DNA of 10,101 bases from the NCBI GenBank assembly GCA_900556795.1, contig USQD01000057.1, positions 1 to 10,101 of the forward strand, written 5' to 3'. The DNA is from an uncultured Prevotella sp. (GTDB taxonomy: Bacteria > Bacteroidota > Bacteroidia > Bacteroidales > Bacteroidaceae). The translations under genes and the position numbers were made by a program. Under the pieces are notes generated by a model. That model worked only from the letters and a program-made list of their open reading frames with translations, was not told the origin of the DNA and ran no database searches. This document shows, one piece after another, positions 1 to 6,099 of the stretch. Numbering within the stretch: the stretch's first letter is position 1; every line of letters begins with the position of its first letter.

Positions 1-1
1 A

Positions 2-3000
2 GTGATAGAGTCGATAAGTAATGAGAAGAAAAATGTAGAGTATCTCGCAGTATGGCTTGAGAACGAATACATCAAGGTGATGATTCTGCCAGAACTTGGC
101 GGTAGGGTACAGATGGCATACGATAAGATAAAGAAGCGCCACTTTGTATACTATAACCATGTTATCAAGCCTGCATTGGTAGGTTTGGCTGGTCCTTGGA
201 TTAGTGGCGGTATAGAGTTTAACTGGCCACAACATCATCGTCCTTCTACCTTTATGCCTGTTGATGTTTATATAGAATCTAACGACGAAGATGGTTCTGT
301 AACTGTTTGGACAAGCGAGATGGAAAAGATGTTTCACCAAAAGGGAGCCGCCGGTTTCACCCTGCGCCCTGACTGTGCATACTTAGAGATAAAGGGCTTG
401 CTATACAATCGCACCGATATGCCACAGACATTCCTTTGGTGGGCAAATCCAGCCGTGGCTGTCAACGATGAATATCAGTCAGTATTCCCACCTGATATCA
501 ATGCCGTATTCGACCATGGTAAACGTGCGGTATCGTCGTTCCCTATAGCCACAGGTACATATTATAAGATGGACTATTCGGCAGGTGTCGACATATCCAA
601 CTATCGTAATATCAAGGTGCCAACTTCGTATATGGGTGTGAACTCGCGTTTCAATTTCGAGGGTGGATATGAGAACGATACTAAGGGCGGTATGTTGCAT
701 GTGGCTTCCCATCATTTCAGTCCGGGCAAGAAGCAATGGACGTGGGGTAATGGCGACTTTGGTCAGGCATGGGATCGCAACCTTACCGACGAGGATGGAC
801 CATACATCGAGCTTATGGCTGGAGTGTATACAGAGAATCAGCCAGACTTCACTTGGCTCATGCCTTATGAAGAGAAACGCTTCACACAGTATTTTATGCC
901 ATATCGTGAGCTTGGTGTTGTGAAAGAAGCGTCTAAAGACTTGATATTCAATATAGATAGTGTTGAAGCGTCGAAGGTATGCTTTAAACTCTATGCCACA
1001 CATTTACAGCATGTAAAGATAGTGCTTCGCAATGACAATGGTACCATTTATCTTGAGGAAACAAAAGATGTTTCGCCTAAGGAAGTATTGGTGAGAGAGG
1101 TGAATGTCGGCGATGCAGAATTCTCGGACTTAACCTTCGAGGTGAGCCAAAAGTTTGCTTATGGCTCGCGCGTTGTGTTGCGTTGGCATGCTGAAGACGA
1201 TGAGATTCGACCTATCCCAGATAGTGCTGAGGCTGCATTGCCACCACACGAGGTGAAGACCAACGAACAGCTATATCTTACTGCCATTCATCTTGAGCAA
1301 TATCGTCATGCAACGTGGAGTCCGGTAGACTATTACGAGGAAGCTTTGCGCAGAGATCCTAACGATGCTCGTTGTCTTAATGCCTATGGTTTGTGGCTAT
1401 TGCGTCATGGCAGATTCGATAAGGCTGAGCCAATGTTGCGACATGCCGTGAAGATTATAACTAAGCGAAATCCTAATCCTTATGATTCAGAACCATTCTA
1501 TAATCTTGCCTTGTGTTTGAAATATCAAGGTAAGAAGGCAGAAGCTTACGAGCTGTTTTGGAAGTCGACATGGAGCAAGGCATGTGCTGATGCTGGATAT
1601 TTTGAGGCTGCAAAGATAAGTGTGGAGCAACGTAGATTCGAAGATGCTCTCGACGAGGTAGAGCGCTGTCTTGATTCTAATTGGCACAACCATAAGGCAC
1701 GAGCTTTGAAGGCTACAATACTTAGATACCTGCGTCGCAATGATGAAGCTTTGGCTCTTATCAGCGAGTCGCTGAAGATGGATCAGTTCAACTATGGTTG
1801 TCGCTACGAGCAGTATTTACTTACCAACGATGGTGCTTTGCTGAATGAGATGAAAAAGATGCTTCGTCATTGTGCAGACAACTACAACGAGGTAGCTCTC
1901 GACTACCAGGCAGCAGGACTTACTGATGAAGCTAACGCCATTTGGCAGATAGCCATTGATGAAAAAGCTGTTAATCCTATGACATATTATTATATGCAAC
2001 GCTATAAAGATGCAGCTAAGGCTGACTATAGCTATTGCTTCCCTAATCGTTTGGAGGATATTCAGGCTTTGGAGAATGCTAAGCTCAAGAATCCGTCAGA
2101 TGCTATGGCTCCATACTATCTTGGATGCTTGTTCTATGCAGCACGCCAATATGATTTGGCTATAGAGAATTGGGAACTCTCATCACAGAAAGCTCCTATG
2201 TTCCCATTGGTTTGGCGTAATCTGGCTTTAGCCCGTTTCAATAAGCAGGGTAGGGAGAAAGATGCGTTGGGATATATGCAAAATGCATTTAAGCTCGACA
2301 CTACCGATGCGCGTATGCTCATGGAACTTGATCAGCTTAGCAAACGTCTGCATCATCCTCATGCTGAGCGTCTTGAATTCCTACAGCAATATCCTAAGTT
2401 GATAGAAAAGCGCGATGACTTGGTGCTCGAAGAGATTACTCTCTTAAACCAAGTTGGCAAATATATACAAGCCAAGCGTAAGCTCGATGCACATATCTTC
2501 CATCCTTGGGAGGGCGGCGAAGGCAAGGTGCCTGCACAATATCAGATATGTCGAGTGGAAATGGCTAAGCAGAATATAGCTGAAGGTAAATACAAATGTG
2601 CCGTTGGATTGTTGAAGCAATGCCTAACATATCCTCACCATCTTGGCGAAGGCAAACTGTATGGTGCACAGGAGAACGATTTCTACTATCTGCTTGGTGT
2701 AGCCTATGATGCTTTAGGCAAAACAGATGAGGCTAAAGAATGCTGGGAAAAGGCTGTGTTAGGACCACAGGAACCTGCAGCTGCTATGTATTATAATGAT
2801 GCTAAGCCCGACAAGATTTTCTATCAGGGTATGGCTTTGCGCAAACTTGGACGCGAGGATGAGGCCCATGGTCGTTTCTATCGACTCATAAACTATGGCA
2901 AACAGCATGTATTTGAGCACCAGACGATGGACTACTTCGCTGTCTCATTGCCTGACTTGCTTATCTGGGACGATTCGCTAGATACAAAGAACGTGATTCA

Positions 3001-3148
3001 TTGCAAATATATGCTTGCATTGGGATATTGCGGAATGGGCGATATGAAGCACGCCTTGAAGTATCTTGCCGAAGTTGAAGCCTTAGATAATAATCATCAA
3101 GGCGCTCAGCAGCTACGCTCGCTCATAGAGTTGAAGTTGTTCGTGTAA
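2..3148 (+). CDS. DUF5107 domain protein with C-terminal TPR repeats (5' end outside window)
   Basis: The open frame enters from the left edge; the first codon GTG is most likely an internal valine, because members of this family usually carry some 40-50 more residues before the stretch seen here (family recollection). Residues 1 to about 310 form the DUF5107 domain, with the conserved blocks LPELGGRV (29-36), GPWISGGIEFNWPQHH (64-79) and a later FLWWANPAV segment. This domain resembles the galactose-mutarotase-like beta-sandwich that binds sugars, but its activity is unknown. From about residue 430 to the end the protein is helical with TPR-like units, for example near 547-595 (FEDALDEVERCL), 701-732 (PYYLGCLFYAARQYDLAIE), 893-923 (YYLLGVAYDALGKTDEAKE) and about 1001-1046. 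No membrane segment is visible in the part present; the signal-peptide region is not in the window. The stop TAA lies 2 nt from the stop of the convergent AraC gene. Family assignment is firm; a role in carbohydrate metabolism is inference from family and neighbour. Confidence 0.9.
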   Translation: MIESISNEKKNVEYLAVWLENEYIKVMILPELGGRVQMAYDKIKKRHFVYYNHVIKPALVGLAGPWISGGIEFNWPQHHRPSTFMPVDVYIESNDEDGSVTVWTSEMEKMFHQKGAAGFTLRPDCAYLEIKGLLYNRTDMPQTFLWWANPAVAVNDEYQSVFPPDINAVFDHGKRAVSSFPIATGTYYKMDYSAGVDISNYRNIKVPTSYMGVNSRFNFEGGYENDTKGGMLHVASHHFSPGKKQWTWGNGDFGQAWDRNLTDEDGPYIELMAGVYTENQPDFTWLMPYEEKRFTQYFMPYRELGVVKEASKDLIFNIDSVEASKVCFKLYATHLQHVKIVLRNDNGTIYLEETKDVSPKEVLVREVNVGDAEFSDLTFEVSQKFAYGSRVVLRWHAEDDEIRPIPDSAEAALPPHEVKTNEQLYLTAIHLEQYRHATWSPVDYYEEALRRDPNDARCLNAYGLWLLRHGRFDKAEPMLRHAVKIITKRNPNPYDSEPFYNLALCLKYQGKKAEAYELFWKSTWSKACADAGYFEAAKISVEQRRFEDALDEVERCLDSNWHNHKARALKATILRYLRRNDEALALISESLKMDQFNYGCRYEQYLLTNDGALLNEMKKMLRHCADNYNEVALDYQAAGLTDEANAIWQIAIDEKAVNPMTYYYMQRYKDAAKADYSYCFPNRLEDIQALENAKLKNPSDAMAPYYLGCLFYAARQYDLAIENWELSSQKAPMFPLVWRNLALARFNKQGREKDALGYMQNAFKLDTTDARMLMELDQLSKRLHHPHAERLEFLQQYPKLIEKRDDLVLEEITLLNQVGKYIQAKRKLDAHIFHPWEGGEGKVPAQYQICRVEMAKQNIAEGKYKCAVGLLKQCLTYPHHLGEGKLYGAQENDFYYLLGVAYDALGKTDEAKECWEKAVLGPQEPAAAMYYNDAKPDKIFYQGMALRKLGREDEAHGRFYRLINYGKQHVFEHQTMDYFAVSLPDLLIWDDSLDTKNVIHCKYMLALGYCGMGDMKHALKYLAEVEALDNNHQGAQQLRSLIELKLFV

Positions 3149-3150
3149 AC

Positions 3151-4053
3151 CTATAGACTATTTTGAGAAGACTTCCTGTATTCAGAAGGAGATATGCCAA
3201 TAATCTTACTGAATAGGCGAGAGAAATACAGGGAGTCTTCGATGCCAAGTTTATAGCATATTTGGTTTATACGTAGGTTGGTATCGCTAAGAAGTTTGCA
3301 TGCATGATTCATCTTCATGCGATTAAAATATTGTAGCGGACTGCAACCAGTCTGCTTTTTGAACAAGGCGTTGAAATATGTGGCAGAATATCCCACATAT
3401 TTCTGCACGTCTTGTAGTTTTATATTGTTTTCAATGTTTTCTTCCATGTAGTGTATAGCAGCATCCACAATGTTGATGTTGCTATCATGGTTTGGCTCTG
3501 CGTGCTTGGCTCTGCGAAATTGTCGTAAATATCGCATAGAAGCAAGGAAATGGTGTAGCAGACTGGAGGCATAACGCAAGTCTTCTACATCTTCTTGATA
3601 TTGTAAGGTGGTGAGAATCTCCTCAAAGATATTAAGCCTATCTCCAATCCTTGAATTTACTGCTACGTTTATCTCTATAGGTTTAGAGGCTCCTTCGGCA
3701 AATATTGAGGCATGTTCGCCCCTGAAATGTAGCCAATAGATAGTCCAACTTCCATTGTCGTTGGTGCCATATTCGTGTGGCTCATTCTTCGGAAGAATGA
3801 AATACTGGTTTTGTTTCACCTCGTATTTCTTTCCGCCTATAGTATACCATCCGCATCCATCTACGCAATATATCAACACATACTGATCTATGCCCTCACT
3901 ACGTTTTACGTGATGATTCTCTGCCTTAGGATAATATCCTATGTCGGTGATGTAAAGGCTGGCTGTTAGTGGGTCGTGCTCTTCTATGTCAACAACCATA
4001 GGCGACAGTTTCACTTGTCGTTCGCCCATAAATCCCTCTTTCTTACTTCTCAT
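3151..4053 (-). CDS. AraC-family transcriptional regulator with N-terminal cupin sensor domain
   Basis: A 300-residue protein of usual AraC length. Residues about 25-115 fit the AraC-type ligand-binding cupin: DQYVLIYCVDGCGWY (56-70), the GKKYEVKQNQYFILPKNEPHEY stretch and WTIYWLHFRG (103-112). The C-terminal 100 residues hold two helix-turn-helix units, the first near 212-233 (IKLQDVQKYVGYSATYFNALF) and the second near 262-284, followed by the family signature ending GISPSEYR (286-293). It should bind DNA in the cytoplasm and activate genes in response to a small ligand, by family often a sugar. The start at 4053 gives an N-terminus (KEGFMGERQVKL) that fits related regulators as I recall them; ATG at residue 9 is a less likely alternative. 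No Shine-Dalgarno or TAnnTTTG element is visible between the start and the terminator hairpin 22 nt upstream. The ligand and target genes cannot be read from the sequence; the convergent DUF5107 gene is one candidate partner. Confidence 0.93.
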   Translation of the reverse strand: MRSKKEGFMGERQVKLSPMVVDIEEHDPLTASLYITDIGYYPKAENHHVKRSEGIDQYVLIYCVDGCGWYTIGGKKYEVKQNQYFILPKNEPHEYGTNDNGSWTIYWLHFRGEHASIFAEGASKPIEINVAVNSRIGDRLNIFEEILTTLQYQEDVEDLRYASSLLHHFLASMRYLRQFRRAKHAEPNHDSNINIVDAAIHYMEENIENNIKLQDVQKYVGYSATYFNALFKKQTGCSPLQYFNRMKMNHACKLLSDTNLRINQICYKLGIEDSLYFSRLFSKIIGISPSEYRKSSQNSL

Positions 4054-4074
4054 AGGTGTGGATGATTAATAAAC

Positions 4075-4107
4075 AAAAAAGTGCGTCATACTGAGTATGA
4101 CGCACTT
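4075..4107 (-). terminator. Strong intrinsic terminator behind the small lipoprotein gene
   Basis: A perfect 13-bp inverted repeat (AAGTGCGTCATAC at 4079-4091, its complement at 4095-4107) encloses a 3-nt loop. On the - strand it is followed directly by six T (4080-4075), then G and TTT. On the + strand only a weak, broken T run follows, so the terminator works in the - direction. It lies 32 nt after the stop of the 54-aa lipoprotein gene and 21 nt before the AraC start codon. Confidence 0.9.
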
Positions 4108-4139
4108 AAACTCTCATTTTTCAATTCGAGCGGTTGCAA

Positions 4140-4304
4140 TTACTGTGCATTTGCTGTATCAACAGCAGCTGTGTCAGCTACAGTTGTATCAACAGCAGCT
4201 ACAGTGTCTGTGTCAGCAGTTGCCTCAGTAGCAGCTGTTTTGTTACCACAAGATGCGAAAGAGATAGCTGCGATAGCTACGAACATAAAAACTAATTTCT
4301 TCAT
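4140..4304 (-). CDS. Small lipoprotein, 54 aa, Ala/Thr/Asp/Val-rich
   Basis: Translation of 4304 to 4140 on the - strand gives 54 codons and a TAA stop. The N-terminus is a clear lipoprotein signal: MKK, a hydrophobic stretch (LVFMFVAIAAISFA) and the lipobox FASC with the acylated cysteine at residue 19. The mature part is only Cys plus 35 residues, of which 29 are A, T, D or V, with a net charge near -5 and an internal repeat (VAAVDT / TAAVDT). It has no aromatic residue and is probably disordered. No acidic run follows the cysteine, so it lacks the known Bacteroidota surface-export signal and probably stays on the periplasmic face of the outer membrane. Codons are narrow (Ala only GCT/GCA, Thr only ACA/ACT), as in highly expressed genes of this group. 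It has its own -7 element and terminator and so looks like a single-gene transcript. I do not recognise a function; short lipoproteins of this type are common in Prevotella. Confidence 0.88.
   Translation of the reverse strand: MKKLVFMFVAIAAISFASCGNKTAATEATADTDTVAAVDTTVADTAAVDTANAQ
4155..4200. repeat. Direct repeat within the small lipoprotein gene
   Basis: The 16-bp string TGTATCAACAGCAGCT occurs at 4155-4170 and again at 4185-4200, a 30-bp period (10 codons). It encodes the two AAVDT units in the mature part of the lipoprotein. The period is a multiple of three, so gain or loss of a unit keeps the frame. Confidence 0.85.
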
Positions 4305-4356
4305 TTTCTTTGCTTTTTAAATCTGTAAAACAATCATTCGTTTATTAAAACTGATG

Positions 4357-4364
4357 CAAAGGTA
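4357..4364 (-). promoter_or_regulatory. -7 promoter element of the small lipoprotein gene
   Basis: On the - strand the sequence reads TACCTTTG, a match to the Bacteroidota sigma-ABfr -7 consensus TAnnTTTG. It ends 52 nt upstream of the ATG at 4304, giving a leader of about 45 nt. No TTTG -33 element is present at the expected 19-21 bp, so the assignment rests on the -7 box and position. Confidence 0.7.
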
Positions 4365-4727
4365 AGCATTTTTTTGATATGTTGTTCTTTTTTTTGCGAC
4401 TTTTTTTAGGGGTATTTTGTAACAAAATCACAATCACCTAATAATCAACAACTTACAAAGTGCTAACAAAGGTTAAAGTTTTTAATATACTCGGGAACAC
4501 CAAGATTTTAACACTTTTCATGCATTTTAAGTGCATTTACAAGATGCCATACTCCCATCCTCCTGAAGCCCCAAAATCGTAAAATGTGTGCCCGAACATC
4601 GATTTTTTCCTGTCCAGGCTCTTGACTATCGAAAAATTCTGCATACATAATAAGGTACGCGCGAGAGAAAGCGGGAAGAACGCATAGAAGAATATACAAA
4701 GGAAATGGCATAAACAGTCAGCAGATT
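4365..4727. other. Intergenic region without a convincing gene
   Basis: This AT-rich stretch separates the divergent lipoprotein and MFS genes. It holds T runs (4371-4375, 4388-4395, 4401-4407), a short palindrome ATTTTGT-A-ACAAAAT at 4414-4428, and more mixed sequence from about 4540 to 4680. Two overlapping - strand open frames (67 and 74 codons) cross it, but neither has a recognisable domain, a start context or a promoter, and one of them begins inside the MFS promoter. I see no tRNA, no riboswitch I recognise and no mobile element ends. Confidence 0.55.
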
Positions 4728-4758
4728 TTTGAGAAAAGAAAAAGTTTTCGTAACTTTG
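4728..4758 (+). promoter_or_regulatory. Bacteroidota-type -33/-7 promoter of the MFS gene
   Basis: TTTG at 4728-4731 and TAACTTTG at 4751-4758 are separated by exactly 19 bp, an ideal match to the TTTG-N19-TAnnTTTG promoter of Bacteroidota. Transcription should begin near 4763, leaving a leader of about 70 nt before the ATG at 4834. The open frame that starts at 4729 therefore cannot be translated from its first ATG on this transcript. Confidence 0.85.
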
Positions 4759-4833
4759 CACTATGTTTCAGAGGATTTTTCCCTGAACACAAACAGATTC
4801 CGGAACAGAACAGAAGAAATAACTGAAAGAAAA

Positions 4834-6006
4834 ATGATACAACTGAAAGAAAACAATGGAATACCTCGCAGTCTCTTACTGACGATGGCTGTGATAGCAG
4901 GACTAACTGTAGCCAACTGCTACTATAATCAGCCCCTACTGGAAATGATACGCCATGACCTGGGCATCAGCCAGCATAGTGCCAACCTCATCACCGTAGC
5001 CACACAGATAGGTTACGCCCTGGGGCTATGTTTCCTCATTCCCATGGGCGATCTCTACTCGCGTCGCCGCATCATCGTTACCAACATGACGGTGGCAGCC
5101 ATCATGGCCATCATCATAGCCTTGGCACATAACGTATGGCTCCTCTGGGGCGCTTCCCTCTTCCTGGGAGCCTGTTCGGTGATTCCACAATTCTTCATCC
5201 CTATTGCCGGACAGTATTCTGCGCCCAAGAACAAAAGCAGGAATATGGGAATCGTACTATCCGGACTCCTCACCGGCATCCTGGCTTCACGAGTCATCAG
5301 CGGATATGTAGGCGACTGGCTAGGCTGGAGAGAAATGTTTCTCATCGCAGCTGTCGTGATGCTGATCTGCATGGCACTCACCCTCAAGATTATTCCAGAG
5401 ATGAAACGCAACTATATCGGAAGTTACAAGGGATTGATGGTTACCGTCTTCGAAATCTTTGCCTATCATCCGCGCATCCGCCTCTACTCCATCCGAGCAG
5501 CCTTCGGTTTCGGCAGTATGATGGCTATCTGGTCCTGTCTGGCTTTCCACCTGGCTCAAGCCCCATTCTTTTCGGGTAGTGAGATGGTAGGAACATTGGG
5601 TGCCTGCGGTATCGCCGGAGCCATTGCAGCCAGCGGCATCGGCAAACTCGTTCCTCGATACGGCATCAGAAAACTGAGTCTTTACGGAGCAGTACTTCAG
5701 ATTATCGCCTGGAGCATTGCAAATCTCTACGGAGATACCTACACCGGGCTCATCATAGCCATCATTCTGGTAGACATCGGCTTGCAATGTCAGCAACTCA
5801 GCAATCAGAGTGGCTGTATCCAGGAAATCCCTGAAGCAGCCAACAGAGCCAACACCATCTTCATGACTACCTATTTCATCGGCGGTTCATTGGGTACTTA
5901 CTGTGCCGGCATTGCCTGGACCCAGATTGGATGGTTGGGAGTCTGCGCAATAGGAACGGTCTTCGCCATCATCTCGCTCTGTATCTCTGTCTGCAATAAC
6001 AAATAA
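4834..6006 (+). CDS. MFS transporter, drug-efflux-like (YgaY type)
   Basis: A 390-residue inner-membrane protein of the major facilitator superfamily, with hydrophobic segments consistent with 12 helices. Visible landmarks are the YYNQPLLEMIR segment after helix 1 (30-40), motif A as GDLYSRRRII (72-81) between helices 2 and 3, and a glycine-rich helix 5 region (SGLLTGILASRVISGYVGD, 143-161). The second half begins near 215 with YSIRAAFGFGSMMAIW. The N-terminal block resembles the E. coli YgaY-type and DHA1 drug-proton antiporter group, so export of a small molecule by proton exchange is the likely role; the substrate cannot be read. The frame stays open upstream to 4729, but the promoter at 4728-4758 and the hydrophilic, unlike-family extension favour ATG 4834. 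It is monocistronic and convergent with the helicase gene. Its last codons lie in a short duplicated sequence. Confidence 0.9.
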   Translation: MIQLKENNGIPRSLLLTMAVIAGLTVANCYYNQPLLEMIRHDLGISQHSANLITVATQIGYALGLCFLIPMGDLYSRRRIIVTNMTVAAIMAIIIALAHNVWLLWGASLFLGACSVIPQFFIPIAGQYSAPKNKSRNMGIVLSGLLTGILASRVISGYVGDWLGWREMFLIAAVVMLICMALTLKIIPEMKRNYIGSYKGLMVTVFEIFAYHPRIRLYSIRAAFGFGSMMAIWSCLAFHLAQAPFFSGSEMVGTLGACGIAGAIAASGIGKLVPRYGIRKLSLYGAVLQIIAWSIANLYGDTYTGLIIAIILVDIGLQCQQLSNQSGCIQEIPEAANRANTIFMTTYFIGGSLGTYCAGIAWTQIGWLGVCAIGTVFAIISLCISVCNNK

Positions 6007-6059
6007 AAAAATGCAATAGCAGAAAAAAACAATAGCAAATAAAAAAATGCAATAGCAGA
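5994..6059. repeat. Tandem duplication spanning the end of the MFS gene
   Basis: A 30-bp unit, CAATA(A/G)C followed by AAATAAAAAAATGC and AATAGCAGA, occurs at 5994-6023 and 6030-6059 with one mismatch (36-bp period). The first copy contains the last MFS codons and stop. The second copy supplies the left arm of the terminator hairpin and its A/T run. Confidence 0.85.
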
Positions 6060-6088
6060 TAGAAGAATTCTGTCTATCTGCTATTGCA
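6041..6088 (-). terminator. Intrinsic terminator of the helicase gene
   Basis: A 16-bp perfect stem pairs 6048-6063 (TGCAATAGCAGATAGA) with 6073-6088 around a 9-nt loop. On the - strand the stem is followed by seven T (6047-6041), then ATTTG, a standard intrinsic terminator 11 nt after the helicase stop. On the + strand no T run follows, so it stops the - strand operon best, although the same hairpin would lie at the 3' end of the convergent MFS transcript. Confidence 0.9.
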
Positions 6089-6099
6089 ATCAAAGAAGT

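Noticed and set aside
479..1003. 174-codon - strand open frame inside the DUF5107 gene
   Set aside because: It lies opposite the conserved DUF5107 domain and shows no protein-family signal.
4081..4320. 79-codon + strand open frame
   Set aside because: It begins inside the terminator hairpin and runs antisense to the small lipoprotein gene, which has the signal peptide, promoter and terminator.
4414..4428. Short palindrome ATTTTGT-A-ACAAAAT as an operator
   Set aside because: Seven-bp arms made mainly of A/T are expected by chance in this AT-rich gap, and no partner site is seen.
4508..4761. Two overlapping - strand open frames of 67 and 74 codons
   Set aside because: Neither has a family match I recognise or a start signal, and the longer one starts upstream of the -7 box within the MFS promoter. 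They may be chance frames.
4763..4786. Seven-codon upstream frame (MFQRIFP) in the MFS leader
   Set aside because: Its ATG falls at or right next to the predicted transcription start, with no room for a ribosome site; no sign of leader-peptide regulation.
5320..5796. 158-codon - strand open frame inside the MFS gene
   Set aside because: It is antisense to conserved membrane segments, with no domain of its own.
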